A DNA stretch of 64,000 nucleotides from UBA12202 sp049595035 (lineage in GTDB: Bacteria > Pseudomonadota > Alphaproteobacteria > Puniceispirillales > UBA1172). Below are positions 34,701-42,660 of this stretch, piece by piece. Each line of letters opens with the position of its first letter. Positions within the stretch are counted from its first letter, which is position 1. The stretch is from NCBI GenBank assembly GCA_049595035.1, contig JBMYKD010000005.1, forward strand, positions 1 through 64,000. Direction: 5' to 3'. A program made the position numbers and the translations under genes. The notes beneath the pieces are model-generated. The model did no database searches. It was not told where the DNA came from and was given only the letters and a program-made list of their open reading frames with translations.

Positions 34701-35233
34701 TCACTTTTGCCAGCCAGGTTGATGAGAAAGTTAGTGATAACGAAACAACGCCAGTTCACTTTGCCGGCATGCTTTATGCTAAACAGATCAGAACCTCACA
34801 GAATAATAATCGTTTTGCCTTTGTTCAGATGACTGACCCGACTGGCATGATTGATATCACCCTTTTCAGTGATGTGCTGGCTAATGCCGAAGAATATCTG
34901 ATTGAAAACGAACCTATTTACGTCAGGGCTGATGCCAGACGGGAAGATGACCGGATGAAACTGCTCGCAAGGGAAGTCCTTCCTCTTGATCAAGCCATTA
35001 GCACGAAAACCATGGCAATGGTGGTGCATGTCATGGATGACACGGCTTTTTCAGGTATTGCCAGCGGACTTAAAAGGGATGGTGATGGAAAGCAGAAACT
35101 GCTCTTGAAAATGCATGTCCAGACCCATGAAGTTGTGCTGGAACTTCCCGGTTCCTATAAACTGAGTCAGGGGTTTCGCCAGCATATTAAATCCCTTGAT
35201 GGCGTGGTTTCGGTTGAAAATATTTTCCTGTAA
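31784..35233 (+). CDS. dnaE: DNA polymerase III alpha subunit
   Basis: A 1149-residue replicative polymerase. The N-terminal PHP domain (IHLRVHSSYSLAEG, ALALTDSFNNYGALEF) is followed by the palm with catalytic Asp in MPDFDIDFCRDRR, the thumb and fingers (GPGRGSGAGSLVGYALGI), helix-hairpin-helix region (RRMLENLIKAGALDDFGHTR), and a C-terminal OB fold (about 960-1050). The ATG at 31784, MSLPFIHLRVHSS, matches the family start. Linkage proS-lolC-lolD-dnaE is conserved in alphaproteobacteria. Confidence 0.96.
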   Translation: MSLPFIHLRVHSSYSLAEGMLPIKPLVEKAAKMNQPALALTDSFNNYGALEFSDAALKAGIQPIIGAQVMIKDELTDETAGEVVLLVQNEDGWMNLSVMMSQALLSGEHDPFISLADLEKHSAGLIVLTGGAKDGFIPAPLAENRADLARRRLTRLMAMFPDRLYVEIQRHNTEREAMIEPQLLDMAYANHVPIVATNDCYFATKGDADAHNVLLCIWQSKTLFHDDRRHETDEHYFKSDREMRMLFSDLPEAIANTAHIARRCAFAVKKKKPLLPPFATPDGSDEKEWLRNLSHRGLNNRLEQIRTNTGHAAYAEADPATMTKSYTDRLDLELDIITQMGFAGYFLIVADFINWAKEQNIPVGPGRGSGAGSLVGYALGITDLDPIRWGLLFERFLNPERISMPDFDIDFCRDRREEVISYVQQKYGDDRVAQIITFGSLQARAALRDAGRVLGMPYGQVDRIAKLVPSNPAKPVKLSEALKTEKDLKVAVESDQDIQNLVNISKQIEGLLRHWSTHAAGLVIGDRPLAELVPLTRDPASELPVTQFNMKSVEDAGLVKFDFLGLKTLTVLQQAIDLIKRKGVDLQLGDIPLTCDDTFAMLGEGEAVGLFQLESSGMREVLKGLKPDRFEDIIAVVALYRPGPMENIPKYIARKHGREEVSYMHPLLEPVLEETYGIMIYQEQVQRAAQVLSGYSLGKADILRRAMGKKIEAEMIAQRGEFVSGAADNNIDEGLAGQIFDQISAFAGYGFNKSHAAAYALIAWQTAWLKRHYTAEFLAALMTMDIGNTDKLAVFRQDCHHHNLAMLAPCVNHSEAIFTVEPHQAGEGIRYGLGAIRNVGFDVMKALVDERNQHGRFTSLEDFASRGAANLNRRMLENLIKAGALDDFGHTRSTMFDAIDRILSFAQIARKEAETAQDNLFNSVEGVELNIPLEHRKEWESKTKLAYEMEALGLYLSAHPLDEYMDQLKPLNITFASQVDEKVSDNETTPVHFAGMLYAKQIRTSQNNNRFAFVQMTDPTGMIDITLFSDVLANAEEYLIENEPIYVRADARREDDRMKLLAREVLPLDQAISTKTMAMVVHVMDDTAFSGIASGLKRDGDGKQKLLLKMHVQTHEVVLELPGSYKLSQGFRQHIKSLDGVVSVENIFL

Positions 35234-35448
35234 TTGGTGCTGGCATCTGTTCCCCTTTAATTTGTGAAAAAGACTTGCAAACCTGCTGGCAAACCGTTAG
35301 TTAATGGCTACCAGTATTTGACTGGAATTCACACATGAAGGTGGCAATGCGCGTTGTATTGCCCTCCGGTGGATCAGGTTTGACCAAAATATAGGTCATT
35401 CTTTTCCCTCACCCTTCATGGAGGCTAAACCGGAAAAGGAGCATCATT
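35234..35448 (+). other. rpsB untranslated leader with hairpins
   Basis: This 215-base spacer between dnaE and rpsB contains no credible gene. TTGCAA (35274-35279) with a weak -10 region around TAGTTA is a possible promoter. Two small stems are visible: GGCAAT/ATTGCC (35343-35348 with 35358-35363) and TGACC/GGTCA (35381-35385 with 35394-35398). The AAGGAG ribosome site lies eight bases before rpsB. rpsB operons are often autoregulated by S2 through the leader, so this is a candidate S2-binding leader; no known motif was identified. Confidence 0.35.
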
Positions 35449-36309
35449 ATGCCAATGCCTAGTTTTACCATGCGCCAGCTGCTTGAAGCTGGAGTCCATT
35501 TTGGACACCATACCCGTCGATGGAACCCCAAGATGAAACCATTCATCTTTGGTGATCGCAATAATATCCATATTCTTAATCTTCAACAGACCGTGCCTAT
35601 GCTTTATCAGGCTCTTGAAGCTATCAGTCAGGTGGCATCAAATGGCGGTCGCGTTCTGTTTGTAGGAACAAAACCTTCGGCTTCTGAAGTTGTTGCCGAA
35701 GCGGCTAAATCTTGCGGGCAGTATTATGTTAATCACCGCTGGCTTGGTGGCATGCTGACCAACTGGTCCACCGTATCACAATCCATCCGCCGTCTGCGTG
35801 AAATGGATGAACGCCTAAGCGGCGAAGAGGTCAATGCCCTGACCAAGAAAGAAACCCTGACATTGACACGTGAACGCGATAAGCTGGAAAAAACGCTTGG
35901 CGGTATCAAAGAAATGGGCGGGCTACCTGATCTGTTATTCATCATTGATACAAATAAAGAGGACATTGCTGTAAAAGAAGCTAACGTTCTGAATATTCCG
36001 GTTGTTGCTGTTGTTGACAGTAACGCTGATCCGGATGGTGTTGATTATGTTATCCCTGGCAATGATGATGCGTTGCGGGCAATTAGCCTTTATTGTGATC
36101 TGGTTGCCGGGTCAGTAATCGAAGGGCTGAAAACCGAAATGATCCGTTCCGGAACTGATGTCGGTGAAGAGGTTGCTCCTATGGAAGAAACCATAGCCAG
36201 CGAAGAACCTGCCGCTCCTGCTGAAGCCCCTGTCGAAGCTCAGGCCGAAGCTCAGGCCGATGCAGCACCGGCTGAACAGCCTGAAGCCAGCGAAGAAGCA
36301 GCAAGTTAA
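35449..36309 (+). CDS. rpsB: 30S ribosomal protein S2
   Basis: A 286-residue S2. The conserved body (about 1-235) shows MRQLLEAGVHFGHHTRRWNPKM, FIFGDRNNIHILNL, YVNHRWLGGMLTNWSTV and VDSNADPDGVDYVIPGNDDA. The last 50 residues form an Ala/Glu/Pro-rich acidic tail (EAPVEAQAEAQADAAPAEQ) with a short internal DNA duplication, seen in alphaproteobacterial S2. It begins the rpsB-tsf-pyrH-frr run. Confidence 0.98.
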   Translation: MPMPSFTMRQLLEAGVHFGHHTRRWNPKMKPFIFGDRNNIHILNLQQTVPMLYQALEAISQVASNGGRVLFVGTKPSASEVVAEAAKSCGQYYVNHRWLGGMLTNWSTVSQSIRRLREMDERLSGEEVNALTKKETLTLTRERDKLEKTLGGIKEMGGLPDLLFIIDTNKEDIAVKEANVLNIPVVAVVDSNADPDGVDYVIPGNDDALRAISLYCDLVAGSVIEGLKTEMIRSGTDVGEEVAPMEETIASEEPAAPAEAPVEAQAEAQADAAPAEQPEASEEAAS

Positions 36310-36326
36310 GGCTAGTGTTTATCATT

Positions 36327-36352
36327 AATCCCTGCCGCTGATGGCAGGGGTT
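36327..36352 (+). other. Strong hairpin between rpsB and tsf
   Basis: AATCCCTGCC (36327-36336) pairs over ten positions (one G-U) with GGCAGGGGTT (36343-36352) around a six-base loop. No U-tract follows, so it is not a canonical terminator. It may stabilise or attenuate rpsB relative to tsf. Confidence 0.5.
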
Positions 36353-36398
36353 AAAACAATGTTTTATGACGATATAACCTTATAATGAGGATGGAATA

Positions 36399-37319
36399 AT
36401 GGCGATTACGTCTCAAATGGTTAAAGACCTCCGCACATCTACCGGTGCCGGAATGATGGACTGCAAAAAAGCACTTGATGAAACAAATGGCGATATGGAA
36501 GCGGCCATTGACTGGTTGCGGAAAAAAGGCCTTGCCGCCGCCGCTAAGAAAGCCAGTCGTGTGGCTAGCGAAGGTCTGGTAGCAGTAAAAACAGCCGGGG
36601 CTGTTGGTGCTGTTATCGAAGTAAACTCGGAAACGGATTTTGTTTCGCGGAATGAAGAGTTTCAGGGCTTTGTTCGTTCGCTGGCTGATATTGGAACAAA
36701 CTGTGACAGTATTGATGCGCTGATGGATATGCCTTACACGGGCACAAGCCATTCTGTTGCTGATGAGCTAACAAACAAAATTGCCAAAATTGGTGAAAAC
36801 ATGTCTATCCGCCGGATAGCCAAGCTATCGGTTGATCAGGGTGTTGTGGTATCTTATATCCACAATGCCGTTGCTGATGGCATGGGTAAGATTGGCGTTC
36901 TTGTTGGGCTTGAATCTGCCGCTGATGCCAGTGTACTGGAACAGCTAGGCCGTCAGATTGCTATGCATATTGCCGCTACTGCCCCCGCTAGTCTGAGTGA
37001 AGCAGACCTTGATCCGGAATATGTTGCGCGTGAACGCAAACTTCTGGTTGATCAGGCCATCCAGTCTGGCAAGCCTGCTGATATTGCAGAAAAAATGGTA
37101 GAAGGCCGCATGAAGAAATTCATGAAAGAAGTCGTTCTGCTGGAACAGATTTTTGTCATTGATGGGGAAACTGTGGTTAGCAAAGTCATTGAAAATGCTG
37201 CCAAAGATGCAGGAACACCCATTACCCTGACATCATTCATTCGCTTCAATCTGGGCGAAGGAATTGAAAAAGAAGAAACCGATTTTGCCGCTGAAGTTGC
37301 CGCCCAGCTAGAAAGCTGA
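36399..37319 (+). CDS. tsf: Elongation factor Ts
   Basis: A 306-residue nucleotide exchange factor for EF-Tu. The N-terminal UBA-like domain is VKDLRTSTGAGMMDCKKALDE, and the core has the TDFV motif (NSETDFVSRNEEF) that contacts EF-Tu, followed by two coiled core subdomains and the C-terminal VVLLEQIFVIDG and FIRFNLGEGIEK. It follows rpsB after 89 bases and precedes pyrH. Confidence 0.98.
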   Translation: MAITSQMVKDLRTSTGAGMMDCKKALDETNGDMEAAIDWLRKKGLAAAAKKASRVASEGLVAVKTAGAVGAVIEVNSETDFVSRNEEFQGFVRSLADIGTNCDSIDALMDMPYTGTSHSVADELTNKIAKIGENMSIRRIAKLSVDQGVVVSYIHNAVADGMGKIGVLVGLESAADASVLEQLGRQIAMHIAATAPASLSEADLDPEYVARERKLLVDQAIQSGKPADIAEKMVEGRMKKFMKEVVLLEQIFVIDGETVVSKVIENAAKDAGTPITLTSFIRFNLGEGIEKEETDFAAEVAAQLES

Positions 37320-37331
37320 AATTCGTCTGGC

Positions 37332-37391
37332 CTTAATGCGGTAAAATGCGCTAATCTAATGTGTGAGTGTATATAACTCTCACGCATTAAG
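37332..37391 (+). promoter_or_regulatory. Two mutually exclusive stems upstream of pyrH
   Basis: Stem A pairs AATGTGTGAG (37358-37367) with CTCACGCATT (37379-37388), ten pairs with one G-U. Stem B pairs CTTAATGCG (37332-37340) with CGCATTAAG (37383-37391), nine perfect pairs. The right arms share 37383-37388, so only one stem can form. The region lies 13 bases before the pyrH start and next to its AGGA site. This resembles a switch in the RNA, but no ligand or known class is identified. Confidence 0.45.
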
Positions 37392-37403
37392 ATAGGATTT
37401 GCT

Positions 37404-38144
37404 ATGCCGGATACAGCCCCATCTCATAAATACCAACGTGTCCTGTTAAAGATATCTGGTGAATCGCTCATGGGGGAGCGCAGTTACGGTATTGATCCGG
37501 CCATGGTTACGCGTGTGGCTGAAGAAATCAAACATGTTATTGATCAGAATATTGAAATTTGTCTGGTCATTGGTGGGGGCAATATCTTTCGCGGTATTTC
37601 CGGTGCGGCATCTGGCATGGAAAGAGCTACTGGTGACTATATGGGCATGCTGGCAACCGTCATGAACGCGCTGGCTATGCAAAACGCGCTTGAAGATTTA
37701 TCGGTTGATACTCGCGTCTTATCAGCTTTGCCGATTAGTGCTGTGTGTGAACCATATATTCGTCGCCGGGCAAAACGGCATATCGAAAAAGGCCGTGTTG
37801 TGATCTTTGCGGCCGGAACAGGCAATCCATTCTTTACGACTGATACCGCCGCCGCCCTAAGAGCCACGGAAATGAATTGCGACCTTATCCTAAAAGGGAC
37901 GCGTGTTGATGGGGTATATTCGGCGGATCCCGAAAAAGACCCGAATGCCATACATCATCCACAATTGACATATAAAGATGTATTATCGCGGGATTTAGCG
38001 GTTATGGATGCGTCGGCGATTTCATTGGCGCGAGAAAACTCTATTCCCATGATTGTCTTTTCGATTGAAAAGCAGGGCAGCTTTGATCGTGTCTTGCGGC
38101 ATGAAGATAAATTTACGCTTATCACCGATCAGCAAGGAGATTAG
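37404..38144 (+). CDS. pyrH: UMP kinase
   Basis: A 246-residue hexameric kinase of the amino-acid kinase fold that makes UDP from UMP. It shows RVLLKISGESLMGE, VIGGGNIFRG, MGMLATVMNALAMQNAL, FAAGTGNPFFTTDTAAALRA and KGTRVDGVYSADPEKDP. Length and motifs are normal. It lies between tsf and frr, with frr starting 4 bases after its stop. Confidence 0.97.
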   Translation: MPDTAPSHKYQRVLLKISGESLMGERSYGIDPAMVTRVAEEIKHVIDQNIEICLVIGGGNIFRGISGAASGMERATGDYMGMLATVMNALAMQNALEDLSVDTRVLSALPISAVCEPYIRRRAKRHIEKGRVVIFAAGTGNPFFTTDTAAALRATEMNCDLILKGTRVDGVYSADPEKDPNAIHHPQLTYKDVLSRDLAVMDASAISLARENSIPMIVFSIEKQGSFDRVLRHEDKFTLITDQQGD

Positions 38145-38148
38145 ACTT

Positions 38149-38703
38149 ATGAGCTTTGATATGGATGATGCCCAGAGACGCATGCAAGGTGCTGTTTCTG
38201 CATTAGAAACAGAATTTCAGGGGTTAAGAACAGGCCGGGCATCCGCTGGTATGCTTGAACCTATCAGCGTTGATGCTTATGGCTCCCGCATGCCTATTAA
38301 TCAGGTGGGCAATATTTCTGTTCCGGAACCCCGATTGCTAACCGTGCAAGTCTGGGATGCTTCCATGACACCGGCGGTTGAAAAGGCGATTAGAGAATCT
38401 GATCTTGGCCTTAACCCACAAGCCGAAGGAACTTTGATACGCATTCCTGTGCCTGATCTATCTGCTGAACGGCGGGAAGAACTGGCCAAAGTAGCGGGAA
38501 AATATGCGGAAGCCGCTCGTGTATCCATCAGAAATGTACGCCGTGATACTATTGAACAGGTGCGTAAAGGGGAAAAAGATGGTGATTATGGTGAAGATGA
38601 ACGCCATGGTCTGGAAGCGAAAGTGCAGAAACTGACAGATGACCATGTTGGCAAGGTTGATCAGATGCTCGCTAATAAAGAAAAAGATATCAAGACAGTA
38701 TAG
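38149..38703 (+). CDS. frr: Ribosome recycling factor
   Basis: A 184-residue RRF, normal length. Visible are ALETEFQGLRTGRASAGML, the bend region VDAYGSRMPINQVGNISVPEPR, and RREELAKVAGKYAEAARVSIRNVRRD in domain I. It splits the post-termination ribosome together with EF-G. The start at 38149 is preceded by AAGGAG; a longer in-frame extension reading into pyrH is not credible. Confidence 0.97.
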   Translation: MSFDMDDAQRRMQGAVSALETEFQGLRTGRASAGMLEPISVDAYGSRMPINQVGNISVPEPRLLTVQVWDASMTPAVEKAIRESDLGLNPQAEGTLIRIPVPDLSAERREELAKVAGKYAEAARVSIRNVRRDTIEQVRKGEKDGDYGEDERHGLEAKVQKLTDDHVGKVDQMLANKEKDIKTV

Positions 38704-38715
38704 TATGATCGATTA

Positions 38716-39456
38716 ATGGCATTATCTATTCCCCATCATCTGGCTATTATCATGGATGGCAATCGCCGCTGGGCAAAACAGCATGGATTGCCTCTACGAT
38801 CAGGTCATATGCAGGGTTCCGTGGCTGTTGAACAGATTATAGAACATGCTTCTAAGAAAGATATTCCGTGGTTAACACTTTTTGCTTTTTCAACGGAAAA
38901 CTGGTCACGTCCTGCCAGAGAAGTCAAAGATATCCTTGGGGTTTTCCGATATTTTCTGGATCGTAAGGGCAAGGCATTGATAGATAAAAATGTCCGGCTG
39001 AGAACAATAGGTGATTTGTCCGGATTTCCTCTAAATATCCAGAAAAAAGTGATTGAACTGGTTGAACTTTCTACTGCTAACACTGGGATCAATTTAACGG
39101 TTGCGCTGAATTACGGTGGGCAGGCCGATCTGGTATTGGCGGCACAGTCTATGATGTCAAAAATAGCGGCCGGGGATTTGGATATCGCTGATATTGACCA
39201 GCAAACCATCAAGCAGCATCTCTATACCGCTGAATTACCGCCGGTGGATTTGCTGATCAGAACAAGCAACGAAAAACGCCTGTCCAATTTTATGCTATGG
39301 GATATCGCCTATGCAGAATTGATGTTCATGCCTGTATTATGGCCTGATTTCAGTGGCAATGATTTGGATCAGGCATTAGATGAATATGCTTTGCGTGAGC
39401 GGCGGTTTGGAACTGATGCTGTGCATAATGATCATAAATCCAGATATATCAGCTAG
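38716..39456 (+). CDS. uppS: Undecaprenyl diphosphate synthase
   Basis: A 246-residue cis-prenyltransferase making the C55 lipid carrier for peptidoglycan and LPS. D14 in IIMDGNRRWAKQHG is the Mg-binding Asp; TLFAFSTENWSRP and LNYGGQADLV are typical. The C-terminal motif reads DLLIRTSNEKRLSNFMLW, where most relatives have Gly at the Asn position (RTSGE or RTGGE). The rest of the active site appears intact. cdsA follows after 39 bases. Confidence 0.95.
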   Translation: MALSIPHHLAIIMDGNRRWAKQHGLPLRSGHMQGSVAVEQIIEHASKKDIPWLTLFAFSTENWSRPAREVKDILGVFRYFLDRKGKALIDKNVRLRTIGDLSGFPLNIQKKVIELVELSTANTGINLTVALNYGGQADLVLAAQSMMSKIAAGDLDIADIDQQTIKQHLYTAELPPVDLLIRTSNEKRLSNFMLWDIAYAELMFMPVLWPDFSGNDLDQALDEYALRERRFGTDAVHNDHKSRYIS

Positions 39457-39495
39457 TAGAGTAATGGTGGCTGGGCTATCCGGCTATGAGAAAGC

Positions 39496-40290
39496 ATGGG
39501 GATGTTCCAAAAAGAAACTTCCATCAGATTGATAACCGCCTGTTGCCTGCTTCCGCTTCTCATCATTTTATGGTCAGGCGGCATGATAGCATTATGGCTT
39601 GCGCTTGGATGTGTGCTTTTGATGTCAGCGGAGCTAGCCTTTTCCGCTAGGGTTGGTCGTAAGGATATCGGCATTGTCATTATCACCGCTATTGCCTTGC
39701 CATCGGGGTTATCGCTCTGGGTTGGCTTTTATGATCCACAACCTGCCGCTATTTATATGGCGGGAACATTTATGGCTCTGGCGATTTTCTTTGTTGGGTT
39801 ATTCGCCTTTCGCCATTTATCCGGGCTGATTATGATGTTATTGCTATCGGTGCTTGGGTTATCACTCATCGCTTTCTGGCGAATGGATCAGGGCGGCGTC
39901 TGGCTTGTCATCGGCCTGATCACCGTGGCACTGGTTGATACAATGGGATATCTGGTTGGCCGCAAGATTGGTGGTGCCAAGTTATGGCCTGCTATTAGTC
40001 CGGCCAAAACATGGAGTGGTGCTATCGGCGGCATGGCTTTCAGCCCGGTTCCCATACTGATTTACCTCTATCTGAATGGGCAAGATATAACATTAGCTCT
40101 ATTTGGTTTAGCCCTGGGTATCATGGCCATTGCTGGTGATTTACTGGAATCCTGGTATAAACGTAGTCATGAATTAAAGGATATTGGCTGGATTTTACCC
40201 GGTCATGGCGGTTTGCTTGACCGTTTTGATGGCTCTCTATTAACTATTCCCATGCTTTATTTTCTCCTGTCCATGGGATGGCTGGGATGA
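39496..40290 (+). CDS. cdsA: Phosphatidate cytidylyltransferase
   Basis: A 264-residue polytopic membrane enzyme that makes CDP-diacylglycerol from phosphatidate and CTP, the branch point of phospholipid synthesis. About seven helices are visible. Signature elements are DTMGYLVGRKIGG, SPAKTWSGAIGG and KRSHELKDIGWILPGHGGLLDRFDG near the C-terminus. It overlaps dxr by four bases (ATGA). Confidence 0.95.
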   Translation: MGMFQKETSIRLITACCLLPLLIILWSGGMIALWLALGCVLLMSAELAFSARVGRKDIGIVIITAIALPSGLSLWVGFYDPQPAAIYMAGTFMALAIFFVGLFAFRHLSGLIMMLLLSVLGLSLIAFWRMDQGGVWLVIGLITVALVDTMGYLVGRKIGGAKLWPAISPAKTWSGAIGGMAFSPVPILIYLYLNGQDITLALFGLALGIMAIAGDLLESWYKRSHELKDIGWILPGHGGLLDRFDGSLLTIPMLYFLLSMGWLG

Positions 40291-41471
40291 CCATGACTGA
40301 TGTGACAGGAATGACCGCTAAGACAGTCAATATATTGGGGGCAACCGGTTCTATTGGAACATCTGTCCTTGATCTTATTGCCCGTTATCCGGATCATTAT
40401 TCTGTTAATATTCTAGCCGCCCATACAAATATAGATGCGCTGGCTGATCTGGCGGAACGTCACCAACCCGCGCATGTTGTCCTGACAGGTACAGAAGGAT
40501 ATAGCCAATTAAAAGCCCGTCTAACTGGAGGGGATTGTCATATCCATCAGGGGATGGAAGCCCTGCTTGATCTGCTTGCAGAAAATAGTGACCTGACTGT
40601 GAACGGGATTAGTGGTGTGGCCGGATTATTGCCTAGTCTGAAAGTGCTGGAACATGGCGGCACCTGTGCGATAGCAAATAAGGAATCGCTGGTTGCGGCA
40701 GGGGCTATCGTGATGGATACCTGCCGGATAAATGGCGGCACTATCCTGCCAACAGATTCCGAACATAATGCGATTTTTCAGGTTTGGGCACATCAGCATC
40801 AGCAAGCGATTAACAGCATTACCCTGACAGCATCAGGTGGGCCGTTCCTTCATGCCAGTCAGCAAGAACTGGCTGAGGCCACCGCAAGTCAGGCTTTACG
40901 TCATCCTAACTGGAATATGGGAAAAAAGATCAGTATTGATTCGGCAACAATGATGAATAAAGGCCTTGAGGTGATTGAAGCCTGTGTGCTTTTTGATCTG
41001 CCAGAAGACAGGGTAAAAGTTGTGGTTCACCCGCAATCGATTATTCATGGGCTGGTCAATTATGCTGATGGTAGCATGCTGGCTCAGCTTGGCCCTGCTG
41101 ATATGCGCGTGCCATTATCTTATGTGTTAGCCTGGCCGGATCGTCTGCCATGGGCAACAGACAGCATTGATCTTACTGCCATCGGCCAGTTTGACTTTAT
41201 TGCTCTGGATCATGACCGGTTTCCAGCGGTTAATCTGGCGCGGCAGGCATGGCGGTCGGGTGGTCTTGCTCCGGCCATCTTGAATGCGGCGAATGAAGTG
41301 GCGGTAGCTGCATTTCTTGATCATCAGATCGGTTTTAAGGATATTGTAGCCTCTATTGATCATGCTTTATCATCTATCCCATCAGCATCTCTCAATCATC
41401 TTGATGATGTCCTTGCAGTGGATATGGAAACTAAGGCATGCATAACAACATGGCTAAAGGAAAGAAAATAA
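40287..41471 (+). CDS. dxr: 1-deoxy-D-xylulose 5-phosphate reductoisomerase
   Basis: A 394-residue enzyme of the MEP isoprenoid pathway, making MEP with NADPH. The NADPH site is NILGATGSIGTSVLDLI, the metal and substrate region is LPTDSEHNAIFQ, and further motifs are TASGGPFLHAS, IDSATMMNKGLEVIEAC and HPQSIIHGLVNYADGS. The start at 40287 overlaps the cdsA stop (ATGA); Met codons two and eight residues later are alternatives. It supplies IPP to uppS, two genes upstream. Confidence 0.95.
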   Translation: MTMTDVTGMTAKTVNILGATGSIGTSVLDLIARYPDHYSVNILAAHTNIDALADLAERHQPAHVVLTGTEGYSQLKARLTGGDCHIHQGMEALLDLLAENSDLTVNGISGVAGLLPSLKVLEHGGTCAIANKESLVAAGAIVMDTCRINGGTILPTDSEHNAIFQVWAHQHQQAINSITLTASGGPFLHASQQELAEATASQALRHPNWNMGKKISIDSATMMNKGLEVIEACVLFDLPEDRVKVVVHPQSIIHGLVNYADGSMLAQLGPADMRVPLSYVLAWPDRLPWATDSIDLTAIGQFDFIALDHDRFPAVNLARQAWRSGGLAPAILNAANEVAVAAFLDHQIGFKDIVASIDHALSSIPSASLNHLDDVLAVDMETKACITTWLKERK

Positions 41472-41474
41472 ATC

Positions 41475-42572
41475 ATGTTAGATACACTTGTTTTTCTCTT
41501 TGGGTTTTTATTCGTTCTCACCGTGATTGTATTCATTCATGAATACGGCCATTTCTGGGCGGCACGCCGGTCTGGTGTCTATGTTGAGGTGTTTTCCATT
41601 GGGTTTGGACAGGAATTATTTGGCTGGAATGACCGCTATGGAACACGTTGGCGGTTTTCTGCCATCCCATTAGGGGGATATGTGCGTATGCGCGGGGATA
41701 AAGACCCGTCCGGAATACCTGATGCGAATGCGGCCAAGGAAGAAGGAAGTTTCATGGCGGCATCACTGGCTAGTCGTGCGTTTATTGTTTCCATGGGACC
41801 AATTGCCAATTTCATTCTTGGTATATCCATATTCGCCATCGTTTTTATGATGATGGGCAAGGCCTTTACTCCACCAGTGATAGATGAGTTGGTTGAAGGT
41901 AGCGCAGCAGAACAGGCAGGGCTGGAAATAGGGGATCGCATTGTCAGCGTGAACGGATATGCCATTGATGATTTTAACGATTTACGCATGTATGTTGCAG
42001 AAAATCCGGGGCGTGAGCTGATCTTTTCGGTTAATCGTGATGGCAACGTAAGCGATGTTCCGGTGACGCCAGCCAGAATCTTTGATGAATGTCGCGGCGC
42101 GGAATATGGCCAGCTCGGTGTCATCAGCCGTAGTGGAGAAATCAGATCATTGGGTTTCGGGGCATCCATTATGGCGGCAATAGAAGAAAGCTATACTCTG
42201 TCACTGGCTATGTTGCGTGGTTTGGGGCGACTCATTACCGGTCAGGCCAATAAAGGTGAGATGGGAGGCCCTGTAAAGATTGCAGAAATCACCGGTGAGG
42301 CGGCGCAAAATGCCCTTGATGAAAGAGGATTTATTCAGTTTCTTATCCTGATTGCCGCCTTATCCATTAACCTTGGTTTTATCAATCTGATGCCGGTTCC
42401 GGCACTGGATGGCGGGCATCTGATGTTTTTCGGGCTGGAAGCCGTGATGCGGCGACCATTATCACCAAAATATCAGGAATGGGTCATGCGTCTGGGTATA
42501 GCCTTTCTGTTGACCCTTATTCTCATGTTTACCTTTTTTGATGTGATAAGCTGGGTGACGTCACCGTGTTAA
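41475..42572 (+). CDS. rseP: Site-2 protease RseP
   Basis: A 365-residue inner-membrane zinc metalloprotease. The zinc site is H22-E-Y-G-H26 in the first helix; the third ligand motif is PALDGGHLMFF near the C-terminus. A PDZ domain lies at about 130-200 (AAEQAGLEIGDRIVSVNG). It performs the intramembrane cleavage step of envelope stress signalling. It has only one obvious PDZ domain, fewer than E. coli RseP. It starts 3 bases past the dxr stop. Confidence 0.95.
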   Translation: MLDTLVFLFGFLFVLTVIVFIHEYGHFWAARRSGVYVEVFSIGFGQELFGWNDRYGTRWRFSAIPLGGYVRMRGDKDPSGIPDANAAKEEGSFMAASLASRAFIVSMGPIANFILGISIFAIVFMMMGKAFTPPVIDELVEGSAAEQAGLEIGDRIVSVNGYAIDDFNDLRMYVAENPGRELIFSVNRDGNVSDVPVTPARIFDECRGAEYGQLGVISRSGEIRSLGFGASIMAAIEESYTLSLAMLRGLGRLITGQANKGEMGGPVKIAEITGEAAQNALDERGFIQFLILIAALSINLGFINLMPVPALDGGHLMFFGLEAVMRRPLSPKYQEWVMRLGIAFLLTLILMFTFFDVISWVTSPC

Positions 42573-42660
42573 TCTTGATGATCATCACTGATAGAATGGT
42601 TAATCCTATGAAAAAGCCAGCATTTATCCTATAATAAAAAAGGCATTGGTGGAGAACATA

